64,000 nucleotides of DNA from Bdellovibrionales bacterium RIFOXYC1_FULL_37_79 (GCA_001770015.1 MEQB01000049.1:38640-102639), one strand, 5' to 3'. Shown: positions 46,976-56,840, counted from the stretch's first letter. Program-made: numbers and translations. Notes: generated by a model from the sequence alone, not told the origin.

Positions 46976-47899
46976 TTAAAATCTAATGCCCATACTAAGT
47001 TCAAATGACATATAGGAAAGATTAAGCGTACTATAAAGAATCGTTTGATGTAAATTGAGCTTGGTCCAGAGATTCTTATAAAAAAATTGTTTATAATTTA
47101 GATCAATTTTATGAGCGGTGATGGTTTCCGTTTTATCATATTCATCTGCGGTTAGATTGCCACTTAATGAATAACCGTAAACACCTTGAAGTGATCCAGT
47201 TTTATTGGTTTTAAATAACGTAAAGAAATATTCCAGACCGGCATTTAACCATAAAAAATTCAATCTTGAGTTTTTTACTACATCACTATACAGTTCCGAG
47301 GTAGTATAACCAACCCCTGATTCAGCCAGGATTGCACTCAAAGTACCTACACTCTCCTTATGCAAAGATAGGGACATTTGCCAATCGGGATCTGGAAATA
47401 TTTTGGTTAGGCCCAGTTCATATCCAAGCGTTTGTGACTTATCAAAACTATATTCCGTTTCTTGTTTGATTTGATGAGTGTATTCATTATACTTCAAATT
47501 TAAAAATGCGTAATAACGATATTTGAAATAGTAATTAATATTCAACGACATATCAAAATAACTGCTGGTTGCTGCAATATAATCATCGGCAAAATAATTG
47601 GTTCCCCCTCCCACCGATAACTCATAATCAGGAGATTTTTTTTCATAAATAATCAAAGTTGAATCTTGCAAATAATTCCAATCAAGAATATGGGGATTTA
47701 ATCTTTTAATGTTTTGCTCAATTGCTCTTCTTACTTTTGGATTTTCCACATCCCTTTCATTAAAATAATTATCAATTAAAAAATTCATGGTTTTGATTTC
47801 ACTGGATAAGGCCGATTTGGGTACATGAATAGTTTCCGCCCACACCCTACTGGATATGAATAATCCAAACAGCAAAACCAAGGTGATGTTAAACTTCAA
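46976..47899 (-). CDS. Predicted outer-membrane beta-barrel protein
   Basis: About 307 residues from a TTG at 47899, chosen because AAAGGA lies 9 bases upstream and the protein then starts as a normal signal peptide (KFNITLVLLFGLFISSRVWA). After ~70 residues with a LysM-like NPHILDWNYLQDSTLIIYE segment, the rest is alternating aromatic beta strands (YFDMSLNINYYFKYRYYAF, LRLNFLWLNAGLEYFF type) and ends in Phe, as outer-membrane barrels do. Specificity unknown. Confidence 0.7.
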   Translation of the reverse strand: MKFNITLVLLFGLFISSRVWAETIHVPKSALSSEIKTMNFLIDNYFNERDVENPKVRRAIEQNIKRLNPHILDWNYLQDSTLIIYEKKSPDYELSVGGGTNYFADDYIAATSSYFDMSLNINYYFKYRYYAFLNLKYNEYTHQIKQETEYSFDKSQTLGYELGLTKIFPDPDWQMSLSLHKESVGTLSAILAESGVGYTTSELYSDVVKNSRLNFLWLNAGLEYFFTLFKTNKTGSLQGVYGYSLSGNLTADEYDKTETITAHKIDLNYKQFFYKNLWTKLNLHQTILYSTLNLSYMSFELSMGIRF

Positions 47900-48055
47900 T
47901 TGATACAATCCTTTGGCAGATCATTTAACTTCATTTCCATTATAAACCTATTTTAAAATGGGTATTGAGATCTGGAACAAACTTCCTAAAACCTGATTAG
48001 TGAATTCTTTCAGTCGGATAAAAAAAACGACTTTTAAAACCTGTCAATAATAACA

Positions 48056-48958
48056 TTACAAAGAAAACCAGATAATTTTAAGGCCCAGGCGGGGATCTTT
48101 CTCTTTAAATTCCTCCGCTGCCCCCAGTATCTTTTTTAATTGCAACAATGGATAGCATTCATTTTTTATATTAATTAAAAAATCCTGATCCCAAAAAGGG
48201 GAATTCAAACAGGCAATCACCTCGCCTCCCTCTTTCAACCATTCCGGGAGTCGCTTGAATATTTTGCGATAGTCCTTTTCTATTTGAAAATGTTGTTTTT
48301 GACTGGAGGGTGGATCAATAATGACAATATCAAAAGGTCCTTTTTTCCTGATGGCCCCCAGTGATTTCATAATATCGTGGGGCATATTCAATACATTTTG
48401 AACACTAAGATGATTGATCAAGTGGTTTTTTATTCCCTGATTTAAAAAATTCTTTTTCATATCCATGTTAATGACACCGGCGGCACCATGCTTGATGGCC
48501 ACCACTGAAAAGGAACAGGTATAGGCAAATAAATTCAATACCTTTTTACCAGCGCAAATTGATTGCAAAAGCTCCCGACCCGGTCGCATATCCATAAAAA
48601 AACCATGGTTTTGATTATCTTTAAAGGTCACCTCATAGCAAAGATTATTTTCCCAAAGTAAATGTTTTTCGGGCAGTTTTCCTCTTAAAGCTTGATAAAC
48701 CAGTGACTTTTTCCGGTTGCGCCAAAAGATACCTTCGATACTGGTTTCAAAATGTTCAAGCAATATGTTTTTTATTTTGATAGGCCGGGATTCATCATCA
48801 TCCTCATAACATTCAATCAAAACATATGGGGGTATAAAATCGATTGCGAGATCCTTAAAACCATCAAAGCATCCTCCTCTTCCATGAAATAGACGTCTGG
48901 CCTGTTGGTCATTTTTAAAATTTTTAGTAATTTCTGCTTCAATTATGCTGGTGTTCAT
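48056..48958 (-). CDS. SAM-dependent RNA methyltransferase, RlmI/RlmK-like
   Basis: About 300 residues. The fold and motifs match the RlmI/RlmKL-type cytosine/guanine methylases. A PUA-like N-terminal region is followed by GFFMDMRPGRELLQSI, the SAM loop VLNLFAYTCSFSVVAIKHGA, the IV motif VIIDPPSSQ and WLKEGGEVIACLNS. I chose ATG 48958 (GGA nine bases upstream); the longer frame reaches into a region without a ribosome site. Probably a ribosomal RNA methylase; the site is not known. Confidence 0.82.
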   Translation of the reverse strand: MNTSIIEAEITKNFKNDQQARRLFHGRGGCFDGFKDLAIDFIPPYVLIECYEDDDESRPIKIKNILLEHFETSIEGIFWRNRKKSLVYQALRGKLPEKHLLWENNLCYEVTFKDNQNHGFFMDMRPGRELLQSICAGKKVLNLFAYTCSFSVVAIKHGAAGVINMDMKKNFLNQGIKNHLINHLSVQNVLNMPHDIMKSLGAIRKKGPFDIVIIDPPSSQKQHFQIEKDYRKIFKRLPEWLKEGGEVIACLNSPFWDQDFLINIKNECYPLLQLKKILGAAEEFKEKDPRLGLKIIWFSL

Positions 48959-49099
48959 AGGGTTCATTCCATTGTAAATGGAATCATCCGAAAATATCAA
49001 TAAAACATCTCTCCGGATTGAAATTATTTGACAAGTGTAGTGAATCACTGGATAAATTAATCATCATATTACATTTAATAAAACACAAGGATGTCTTTT

Positions 49100-50272
49100 A
49101 TGTTCTCGCCCAAGTTTTGTCCCGCTTTACTGGCGTTGCACCTGTTACTTTTTTTGATTTCTATAAGCCTCTTTGCTCAGGAAAACCCTGATGTCCCCAC
49201 TTCAACACCAAATGCCACTGCTTTGCCAACCCCATCGGCTACCACTGAGATAGAACCACCGATTGCCCAAACTCCCAGCGAAACCATACAAGAAAGTTTT
49301 TTTGATTCCTTTATTGGGGTCAGTTACATTCCTAAAGCTACCTGGAGTTATCCCAAGTTTCTCAACTATGAAAAGGACAAATTGGCGCTAACTATTGATA
49401 AAAATAGTTTCATAACCTATGATGCCAACGTTCGTTTAAATAAAATTCAAACCGTATTAGGATTAAGTGCCATAACCGACGAAAACACTATCTCTGGAAA
49501 AATCCACCGCTTCTCAGGTTATATCGGACTTAAAAAAATGTATTTTCGCTTAATGAAAGGTAAAATTGCCGGTAATGGTGTGTGGAATGACACTTTGGCC
49601 ACCAATATGCCCGCACGCTTTAACTTTGACAATTCCATCTCAAGTTACGACGCCCTCTATTCCTTCAGCGAAATAAAACCCAAAAGCTCTAAGCTACCTC
49701 CGCAAGCTAGCAGTAGTGCGCCTCCTATGGATACGGGATTTTACCTTGGACTTGGCATTACTAAAGGTGAAGTTCCGGCCACGGTCAGGACACTTATCAC
49801 CACTGGTGGCAAAGAAAATCAAAAATATGGAAAATTTGTCTATGACAAAGACTACGCTTTTTCGGTAGTCTCTTTTTTATTTGGATTTGATACCATAACG
49901 GGCACCATCCTGGCCGACGGAGTAGTGCCTGGCATAATCCAACCCTACTTTTCCTGTTACGACCGCATCGGATTGGGTTCAGGGACGATCAGTGACGAAT
50001 CCGTCAGATACGCAGAAGAATTAAATCCCGGCAAAACTTTTGTGGATAAGAAGAGCACCCTTGCCTATTTGGAAAATAACACTTCCATTGGAGCGTCCTG
50101 GACACCATCCTTTTTAAAAGGAAAGGCCATTATGGCCATTGGGTATAATGTATTTTTTAATTCCATTATGCCTCTAAGTGGTGCTGCCGAAACCTCTACG
50201 GAACTAGGTTATGATGCCAATATTGGTATGCTCAGACACGGGCCTGAGTTTAGAATTTTTGCCCTTTGGTAA
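49100..50272 (+). CDS. Predicted outer-membrane protein with Pro/Thr-rich linker
   Basis: About 390 residues from ATG 49100 (AAGGA upstream, spacing 8; an ATG at 49091 sits on the ribosome site). The signal (LLALHLLLFLISISLFAQ) is followed by a Pro/Thr/Ser-rich linker to ~65. Then come beta-type segments (FIGVSYIPKATWSYPKF, FSGYIGLKKMYFRLMKG, YLGLGITKGE) ending FRIFALW, with a C-terminal aromatic residue. Likely a surface or barrel protein. No family recognised. Confidence 0.62.
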   Translation: MFSPKFCPALLALHLLLFLISISLFAQENPDVPTSTPNATALPTPSATTEIEPPIAQTPSETIQESFFDSFIGVSYIPKATWSYPKFLNYEKDKLALTIDKNSFITYDANVRLNKIQTVLGLSAITDENTISGKIHRFSGYIGLKKMYFRLMKGKIAGNGVWNDTLATNMPARFNFDNSISSYDALYSFSEIKPKSSKLPPQASSSAPPMDTGFYLGLGITKGEVPATVRTLITTGGKENQKYGKFVYDKDYAFSVVSFLFGFDTITGTILADGVVPGIIQPYFSCYDRIGLGSGTISDESVRYAEELNPGKTFVDKKSTLAYLENNTSIGASWTPSFLKGKAIMAIGYNVFFNSIMPLSGAAETSTELGYDANIGMLRHGPEFRIFALW

Positions 50273-50286
50273 AAATAAAATGTTCA

Positions 50287-51096
50287 CTAATAAGTATGAA
50301 TACTTTGTCCAGCAGTGGGCAAGTAATTAACCCCAAACCAACAAATAAAAAGCATGATCAAAGCGCCCAGCAAGTAAAACTGGGCCAGTCTGATTTTTTT
50401 TAAATAGAAATATCGCAGGTGAAAATAGATCAGATAAATCATCCAGGTTATAAAGGCCCAGGTTTCTTTGGGGTCCCAAGTCCAATAATGTCCCCACGCT
50501 TCTTTGGCCCACAAAGCACCAAACAGCAGTCCCATGGTTAAAAAAGCATACCCCATTGCTATGATTTGATCGATTGATTTGATTAAACTGTCATCATTAA
50601 GGCCCGGTTGATGGAACATTTTATTTTTCCAAAAAAAATTTTTTGCTCCCATGAAGGTGGCCACCGTCAACAAGGCATAAGCAATGATATAAACGACTAC
50701 ATGTGGAATAAAATAAATGGATAACAAAGCAGGAGGCAACAACGTCTCAAATGCTGCTGGATTAAAAAAATCAATCGTTAGAAATAAAAGGGCCAGACTT
50801 TGGCAATACCATAATGGCCATGACAGTTTTAATTTGACATTAATCACCATCCCGCACATTGGTAATAATAAACAATACCAAAGACGGGTTTCTCCAAGCG
50901 TTTGGAGTGGTGGACGCTGATGAGTTATCCATAAATGCAAAATCAAAACCAGCAAGGCAAACATGCCTAGCAGATTAAAAAGATCCCCCATCCTCTCGAA
51001 ACCTTTTAGCTTATGGTTTATCATGACACTGAAAATCCCCAGGCCAAATGAAAATAAAAACATCCCAAAAGCAGTTAAAAGAAGATAATCCACCAT
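50287..51096 (-). CDS. ccsA: Cytochrome c biogenesis protein CcsA
   Basis: About 269 residues, ATG 51096 with GGGAGG six bases upstream. It is an integral membrane protein with about eight helices and the tryptophan-rich heme-handling motif WGHYWTWDPKETWAFITW plus conserved His residues. CcsA/ResC with ResB forms the System II haem lyase that attaches haem to CxxCH motifs on the outside of the membrane. It lies 2 bp after the resB stop, in one operon with nrfH and nrfA, whose nine haems it would help insert. Confidence 0.92.
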   Translation of the reverse strand: MVDYLLLTAFGMFLFSFGLGIFSVMINHKLKGFERMGDLFNLLGMFALLVLILHLWITHQRPPLQTLGETRLWYCLLLPMCGMVINVKLKLSWPLWYCQSLALLFLTIDFFNPAAFETLLPPALLSIYFIPHVVVYIIAYALLTVATFMGAKNFFWKNKMFHQPGLNDDSLIKSIDQIIAMGYAFLTMGLLFGALWAKEAWGHYWTWDPKETWAFITWMIYLIYFHLRYFYLKKIRLAQFYLLGALIMLFICWFGVNYLPTAGQSIHTY

Positions 51097-51098
51097 TT

Positions 51099-52340
51099 TT
51101 ATCCTCCCCACTTTTTAGGAAAAAACGCCAGTCCTAAAGCTCCGATCAACAAAAAAAACACTCCACCATACACAATCTTGATCCACGGATCATAAACCAG
51201 CTCCAGGACACTTAACTGTGACCATTTCCCTAGTTTCTGATCATAAGAATGTTGATAGATCTGATAGCGATCAAAACCAAACGGTTTATTGACTTCAATA
51301 CTGGTTTTAAGTTCCGTTTGGGAAGGCGTAAATACCTTCACCATGGAAGTAAATTTTTGGGGACGGGGTGACAGATATTTAATGATCATTTTATGATCAT
51401 TATTATCAAGCAAGAATATTTGTTCTGCTTGCAAAAAACTGCCAGTTGCAATATCACCAGATCCCAGCAATTGTTGATTTTTCTTATCATAAACCTGGAT
51501 ATGGGCATGCCAGACATTTCCCGGATGTTTTCCTCTCTTCCATTCATTATTAAAAAAGACTCCGTCATTAATGACCTCATCAAAAAAGACCTCATAATTT
51601 TTTAAAGATATCCTTTGCTGTTTCATACCACTGGTCTTTTTCTTGCTCAGAAGTTTTCCAGATGCACTGATCAGTGCAAGCTCGGGAGGATATTCTTGCA
51701 ATATAAAATCACTTAAATAAATCGCAAATGGCAACGGATATATTTTAGAATTTTTATCATAGGCTTCCCAGGTGGCCTTGCCTTCATACAAATTCATTTT
51801 CCATGAAACCTGATCACCACTACCAAAAGTCGCCACAACCAAAATGATCCACAGTCCGGTGTGATTGAGTAAAAAAACACTCTCCCTCAAGGAAAACCGG
51901 GCAAACCTTTTGATAATCGTTAGAAACAAGGAAGAAGCAAGCAAAACCAAGGTGAAAAGATAAGGCCAGCTAACTACAATGTGGGTTAGGCCAAATTGAT
52001 TGAGCAAATTTTTTTGCCCGTGATCCTGGGGAACAATCCCTGAAATAATAATCAGAAAAACCCATCCTCCCAAAAATGTAAAAATAAATTCTTTAGCAAG
52101 GAAAGTTTTTAATATTTGAGGAAATTTAAAATTAATAATCAGCAAACTCACATGCCAGATAATTAAAAAATAAAGATTATCCGGAAATTGTAAAATATTT
52201 TTTTCAAGTCCGCCGGTCAGATATTCCAGCTGTATCCCCACAAACCAAAGCGAAATGAGAATAAGCAAATTTTGCTCATACCCAAATGGATAATTCCAAA
52301 AAGAACTCAATTCTTTTTTCGGCCCATTAGCATCATTCAT
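51099..52340 (-). CDS. resB: Cytochrome c biogenesis protein ResB/Ccs1
   Basis: About 413 residues: membrane helices near the start (LLILISLWFVGIQLEYL), two around 90-160, and one at the C-terminus (IVYGGVFFLLIGALGLAFF), flanking a large beta-rich periplasmic domain. This is the ResB layout of the System II cytochrome c assembly pathway. ATG 52340 begins 4 bp after the nrfA stop; a longer frame starting inside nrfA is rejected. Partner of the CcsA encoded next. Confidence 0.88.
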   Translation of the reverse strand: MNDANGPKKELSSFWNYPFGYEQNLLILISLWFVGIQLEYLTGGLEKNILQFPDNLYFLIIWHVSLLIINFKFPQILKTFLAKEFIFTFLGGWVFLIIISGIVPQDHGQKNLLNQFGLTHIVVSWPYLFTLVLLASSLFLTIIKRFARFSLRESVFLLNHTGLWIILVVATFGSGDQVSWKMNLYEGKATWEAYDKNSKIYPLPFAIYLSDFILQEYPPELALISASGKLLSKKKTSGMKQQRISLKNYEVFFDEVINDGVFFNNEWKRGKHPGNVWHAHIQVYDKKNQQLLGSGDIATGSFLQAEQIFLLDNNDHKMIIKYLSPRPQKFTSMVKVFTPSQTELKTSIEVNKPFGFDRYQIYQHSYDQKLGKWSQLSVLELVYDPWIKIVYGGVFFLLIGALGLAFFPKKWGG

Positions 52341-52344
52341 GAAC

Positions 52345-53832
52345 TCAATATTTCTCTTCTCGAATTTTGGCCTGTTCATCCCACTTGGGGACCATCTCAT
52401 TTAAAAAAATATCTTTTTCAGCTTTTAATGCATTCATATCGAGTCCTATAAATTTTTGGGCCTTTGCCTTGGTGGACAGATCCGGCATGGTCACTTCTTC
52501 ACTCACTCCATGCTTGGCAAGAATACGGGCCAGTATGACTCGGGCCTTACCGGATTTATCAATCGAGGTCCCGAGCACCCTGCTCATTTCTGTGGATGCA
52601 TGAAAAGAGGCACCGTGGGAAGCCACCGCAAAATCCCAGCGCCATCCAGCATGACGAATCAGAGTTAAAACCGGTTTCATCTCAGCTTCCAAGGCTCCTT
52701 TCTCCCACGCCAGTTTTGCTTCAATATGGGCCTTCGCCAGTGATTCCTCGGCCTTCATTCTAAGTTCCATCACTCTATCTTGCTGGGTATAAACATTTTG
52801 TTTTAATTCCTCTTCGCTTTCTCGATGACATACCTGACAGGAGCGATTGATCGTTTTCAGTGGTGTAGTGATATGATGATCGGTGAATTTAATTCCGCCC
52901 TCACTAATATAAGGCATGTGGCAATCTGCACATGAGACTCCCCTTCTAGAATGAATCCCCATCTTCCACGTTTCATATTCGGGATGTTGGGCCTTTAACA
53001 TAGGGGCCCGGCTCAGGGCATGGGTCCAATCAACAAAGTTGATGCTATCATAATATTTCTCGATATCTTCCACGGTAATTCCCTTATCCCAGGGAAAAGT
53101 CAGATATTTGTCTTCGCCTTTAAAATAATATTCCACATGACATTGGGCACACACCAAGCTTCTCTTTTCCGCGTGGGTCGCCTTGGTTATATCGACTCCT
53201 TGTCTTTGAAAAGCCTCGACCAAGGCCGGACGGGTAATGGTTAAATTCATGGTTTTGGGATCATGACAATCAAGACAGCCTATATTATTGACCACCTCAT
53301 GTCCTTTAGAGGCCCATTTCCCCTTGTAAAACTCCATAGGCCCCATCTGCTGCATCAATCTTACCACATCGGGACTTTTACAACTCCAACAAGTATTGGG
53401 CTGAGGGCCGTCATGCGCATCTTTAGGAGCTCCGGTGCGGAGAGTTTTTCTAATATCTTCGATGGCGTAAAGATGGCCACGGGGACGATTATAGTCACGA
53501 GAGAATAGATATCCTGCCCACAACACCACCATCAAGGGATCCTCTTCCAAGGCATCCTTAACATCATTCCCGTTATATTTGGTCACAAAATTGGTTTCCT
53601 GGGTTTTAAGGTAAGTGACATATTCTCGTGGGAAGTTTTCTCCCCACACTTTTAGGCGAGGTTCAAAATCCGGAATGGGTTTGGCGGGAGTGTAGGCCAC
53701 CAATGCTTCGGTTCTTCGCTCCATGATCGAAGCGGCAAACAACCCCAAGACAAAAACCGTCACCATCGAAACCAAAAAAATACTCCACCCAATCCAAGGT
53801 TTCTTTCTTATCACTTCGTTTATATCAGACAC
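52345..53832 (-). CDS. nrfA: Cytochrome c nitrite reductase, catalytic subunit
   Basis: A 495-residue pentahaem enzyme that reduces nitrite to ammonia. The signature active-site haem has a Lys ligand: CWSCK at 148-152. Four standard CxxCH sites follow at 186-190, 228-232, 301-305 and 332-336. The substrate-side VEYYF after the third site is typical. A single membrane-type helix near 13-35 (IGWSIFLVSMVTVFVLGLFA) anchors or exports it. GTG start with GGGGGCG upstream. It follows nrfH by 23 bp, and resB-ccsA follow it. Confidence 0.97.
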   Translation of the reverse strand: MSDINEVIRKKPWIGWSIFLVSMVTVFVLGLFAASIMERRTEALVAYTPAKPIPDFEPRLKVWGENFPREYVTYLKTQETNFVTKYNGNDVKDALEEDPLMVVLWAGYLFSRDYNRPRGHLYAIEDIRKTLRTGAPKDAHDGPQPNTCWSCKSPDVVRLMQQMGPMEFYKGKWASKGHEVVNNIGCLDCHDPKTMNLTITRPALVEAFQRQGVDITKATHAEKRSLVCAQCHVEYYFKGEDKYLTFPWDKGITVEDIEKYYDSINFVDWTHALSRAPMLKAQHPEYETWKMGIHSRRGVSCADCHMPYISEGGIKFTDHHITTPLKTINRSCQVCHRESEEELKQNVYTQQDRVMELRMKAEESLAKAHIEAKLAWEKGALEAEMKPVLTLIRHAGWRWDFAVASHGASFHASTEMSRVLGTSIDKSGKARVILARILAKHGVSEEVTMPDLSTKAKAQKFIGLDMNALKAEKDIFLNEMVPKWDEQAKIREEKY

Positions 53833-53855
53833 GTTCGCCCCCTATTTTTCCTATT

Positions 53856-54485
53856 TTATTTTCTATTTGATTGTTTTGCTTGCTCTTTTTTCAAAGTATC
53901 CACTAGCCACTTGGGAATCATACTCTCCGTGGTGGGCACTCTCGCATAGGGATTGGAGGACAAGCTTCTAAGCGATCCATGCGGAGTTTCCCGATGGCAG
54001 TGCCAGCATAATCTTCCTTCACTTGTATCCACGTTATAGAGATTTTCATTTTTCAGTGCAGGACTTAAAAAGAGTAGTTCATGACATCTTTTGCAATTAT
54101 CAGATACCGCCCGTTCACCCTGTTTTTTGATCATAATGGCCTGGGGTTCTGCCCTGAGGGTAAAAACGTAGGAGTGGCGCAGGCCATCCATGGCCTTGAA
54201 CATATATTTCTTTACTATATTGTCTTGTGGAACATGACAATCATTACAAGTGGTCACTTCCCGATGAGCACTATGCATCCAGGTCGCATACTGGGTACCC
54301 ATGATATGACAATTCATACAGGTTTCCGGTCGATCAGAAAGATACGAAAAAAAATTGGAAACATGGATAATAATTAAAAGCAGCCCCAATACCACCCCCG
54401 CCAGGGTGGCAATTAATAGTGGGTATTCCCTTATAATAGACAGGCCCGCACTATATAATCTATGAAAGACTGTTGTTTTATCCAT
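53856..54485 (-). CDS. nrfH: Cytochrome c nitrite reductase small subunit, quinol-oxidising
   Basis: About 209 residues: an N-terminal membrane helix at ~22-44 (LLIATLAGVVLGLLLIII), then four CxxCH haem sites (CMNCH, CNDCH, CKRCH, CWHCH) in the NapC/NirT-family layout. NrfH takes electrons from menaquinol and passes them to NrfA at the membrane. ATG 54485 is used; a TTG at 54500 also exists. A TATAAT (54532-54527 on the minus strand) precedes the gene. First of the nrfHA-resB-ccsA operon. Confidence 0.95.
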   Translation of the reverse strand: MDKTTVFHRLYSAGLSIIREYPLLIATLAGVVLGLLLIIIHVSNFFSYLSDRPETCMNCHIMGTQYATWMHSAHREVTTCNDCHVPQDNIVKKYMFKAMDGLRHSYVFTLRAEPQAIMIKKQGERAVSDNCKRCHELLFLSPALKNENLYNVDTSEGRLCWHCHRETPHGSLRSLSSNPYARVPTTESMIPKWLVDTLKKEQAKQSNRK

Positions 54486-54600
54486 CCAAAAATTGCTCAA
54501 GGTGTATGTCAGTTATGCTTGCATACATTATAAACTTTTTTTAAAGCCCTAAAAAGCTTTATTAAGTAATTTTTTAAAAAAACGCATTTATTCAAGGACA

Positions 54601-54631
54601 AAAAAAAAGGAGAGGTAAAAATCCTCTCCTT
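54601..54631 (-). terminator. Rho-independent terminator
   Basis: A perfect 9-bp stem AAGGAGAGG / CCTCTCCTT with a 7-base loop. On the minus strand it is followed by eight T. It ends the gene at 54673-55152. Confidence 0.85.
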
Positions 54632-54672
54632 ATTATTAAATGTTGTTAATGTTTTTATTCAGTAATTGGGAA

Positions 54673-55152
54673 CTAATCGAGTGTTTCTACATACTCATAC
54701 TGATAATTTGGTAAAGAAAAGCACCCCTTAAATTTTTCCACTACGCCTTGCTCGGCTTCTCCTGAACCATCTGTCTTCGTCCTATTATATTCAATCTCAA
54801 GCTGATCCCCGTTAGCAGAAAATTGCACAAACGGACAGTTCGGAGCGGATGTCAATACATTACGTGAAAGTGGCTTGTGCAAGTTTTTAATTAGATAAAC
54901 ATTGCTCTTGGCAAATCTTTTAACACAATCCGCTTCGTGATCGCGCTCTCCATAATACATCTTCTTTCCGGTGATTTTCATTGTGTAATTTACAACCGGT
55001 TTTTGGTCATCAGAAGTATCAACGTTCAGATATAATTCGACCAGACTTTGGTTGTCCGAGGAGCATTGTAAAACTTTAATCGTCCGAACTGCATTCGCAA
55101 AAACTGAGCTATACAGACACGATAGTAAAAGCACAAAAATTATCTTTTTCAT
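54673..55152 (-). CDS. Secreted protein of unknown function
   Basis: About 159 residues from ATG 55152 with AAGGAG five bases upstream; the longer frame is rejected. Signal IIFVLLLSCLYSSVFANA. The mature beta-rich part has four Cys (VLQCSSD, ADCVKRF, APNCPF, KGCF). Family not recognised. A strong terminator follows about 40 bp after the stop. Confidence 0.7.
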   Translation of the reverse strand: MKKIIFVLLLSCLYSSVFANAVRTIKVLQCSSDNQSLVELYLNVDTSDDQKPVVNYTMKITGKKMYYGERDHEADCVKRFAKSNVYLIKNLHKPLSRNVLTSAPNCPFVQFSANGDQLEIEYNRTKTDGSGEAEQGVVEKFKGCFSLPNYQYEYVETLD

Positions 55153-55478
55153 AGAGTCTCCTTGTTTAAATTCATCTGGCAACCAAGCCTTAAGATTTTT
55201 GCGCATAATACCAAAAACATATCCCTTTTCACAACAAATTAACACATGCTGCAATTTTTACAAGACGATTGAATGCCGAGGATAACTCTCTATAATTATT
55301 AAATATGACTACTTGCTAAAATCGCTAAAATTTCTGATCAATCAATCTCGGGATAATAACCACCCTTGATAACCAACTTCCTATCAAACAGACAAATTCA
55401 ACCCGGAAGATATTGACCACTTTGGATCTTCCGAGTTAACCTAAATTTAACAACATCATTTAAATAGGAAAAATCCAG
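55153..55478. other. Gene-free 326-bp stretch with a decayed AlbA_2-gene fragment
   Basis: Holds the remnant annotated at 55397-55441 and otherwise AT-rich sequence without a reading frame I would support. Confidence 0.6.
55397..55441 (+). pseudogene. Remnant copy of the downstream AlbA_2 gene
   Basis: The sequence around AACCCGGAAGATATTGACC, followed by a near copy of CTTCCGAGTTA, repeats bases 55939-55980 inside the gene downstream. It translates to NPEDIDHFGSSELT then stop, against NPEDIDLTTASELLG in the intact gene. This points to an old tandem duplication with deletion between the copies. Confidence 0.7.
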
Positions 55479-56840
55479 ATGGGCATTGAAATCATTGAAG
55501 ATATCTTACGTCAAGAGGAAGGAAAAAACATTGAATTTAAAGAAAATACAAACTCCTTGCCCAAAATTATCACTACGGCAATTGCATTTGCTAACACTTC
55601 AGGGGGGGTGATTATTATTGGGATTGAGGATAAAAATAAAAAAATCGTTGGAGTAACAAATCCGTTATTAGAGGAAGAAAAGCTGGCAAACGCTTTCTCC
55701 GACTCAATTAAGCCAAGATTATTACCAGATATTCAAATCATTTCATATAGGGAAAAGCAATTAATTTTAATTAATATTCCACACATTAATGGTCCCTTTT
55801 ATCTTAAAAATCAAGGTCTAGAAAATGGTGTTTATGTACGCTTAGGATCAACCAACCGTTTGGCCGATTTGGAAATTATTGAAAATTTGAAGCGACAAGC
55901 GCTAAATATCACCTTTGATGAACAACTTTGTTTTCAATCCAACCCGGAAGATATTGACCTTACGACTGCTTCCGAGTTACTTGGAAAGAAAGTAAAATTA
56001 AATGAAGCAATTTCCCTCGGTCTAATTGGAACTCATGGAAAAAACTCCCTTCCTACCAACGGTGGAATTATTTTGTTTGGAAAAAATAAAGATAAAATCT
56101 TTCCGGATGCCAGGATTTTATGTGCCAGATTTAAAGGCATTAATACAAATGAATTTCTAGATGAGCAGACCATCAGCGGACACCTGGCCATCATGCTAAA
56201 ACAAATCTTGAGTTTTATAAGTCGACATACAAATCAAGCAATCAAAATTAAAACCATAAAATCACAACATCATAGCGAATATCCCATTGTTGCCATCCGA
56301 GAAGCAGTTATAAATGCTTTAGTACATGCTGACTATTCACTAAGTGGTGAGTCCATCAAGGTTGCAATCTTTGATAACCGGATCGAAATCACCAATCCTG
56401 GTGGTATGCCATTTGGAATTACAATTGAGTCTGCATTAAAAGGTATTTCCAAACTAAGAAATAGAGTGATTGGTCGTTTTTTCAAAGAACTTGGTCTTAT
56501 TGAGCAATGGGGTTCAGGCCTTGGAAGAATTATCGATCAATGTCATAAATCCAAATTGCCACCACCTGTATTTGAAGAAGTTGGTAATTCCTTTCGAGTT
56601 ACCATCTTTAACCATCTATTGATTACTAAAACCAAAAAATGGCAAAATGAAATCATTCATTTCTTGAAAGAAAAAAAAGAAATAACCTCCCCTATTGCTG
56701 CCAAATTATGGAAGATAAGCGATCGCGCCGCCCGGGATCGCTTACGAAAATTAGTTATTGAGGGGCTCTTGATAGAGATTGGAACAGGGCCAAATGACCC
56801 TTATAAAAAATATAAACTAAAAACTCGTGGCGCACTTTAA
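55479..56840 (+). CDS. AlbA_2/ATP-binding transcriptional regulator
   Basis: A 453-residue protein of the Schlafen-AlbA_2 plus HATPase type often called RecG-like putative regulators. AlbA_2 is at residues ~10-130 (NIEFKENTNSLPKIITTAIAF, then NTSGGVIIIGIED). The ATPase part holds IREAVINALVHADYS and EITNPGGMP, followed by QWGSGLGRI. The C-terminal ~65 residues are a winged helix. Such proteins are thought to be regulators with a nucleic-acid-binding domain, common in accessory regions. Solitary gene, flanked by a decayed copy of part of itself. Confidence 0.88.
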   Translation: MGIEIIEDILRQEEGKNIEFKENTNSLPKIITTAIAFANTSGGVIIIGIEDKNKKIVGVTNPLLEEEKLANAFSDSIKPRLLPDIQIISYREKQLILINIPHINGPFYLKNQGLENGVYVRLGSTNRLADLEIIENLKRQALNITFDEQLCFQSNPEDIDLTTASELLGKKVKLNEAISLGLIGTHGKNSLPTNGGIILFGKNKDKIFPDARILCARFKGINTNEFLDEQTISGHLAIMLKQILSFISRHTNQAIKIKTIKSQHHSEYPIVAIREAVINALVHADYSLSGESIKVAIFDNRIEITNPGGMPFGITIESALKGISKLRNRVIGRFFKELGLIEQWGSGLGRIIDQCHKSKLPPPVFEEVGNSFRVTIFNHLLITKTKKWQNEIIHFLKEKKEITSPIAAKLWKISDRAARDRLRKLVIEGLLIEIGTGPNDPYKKYKLKTRGAL

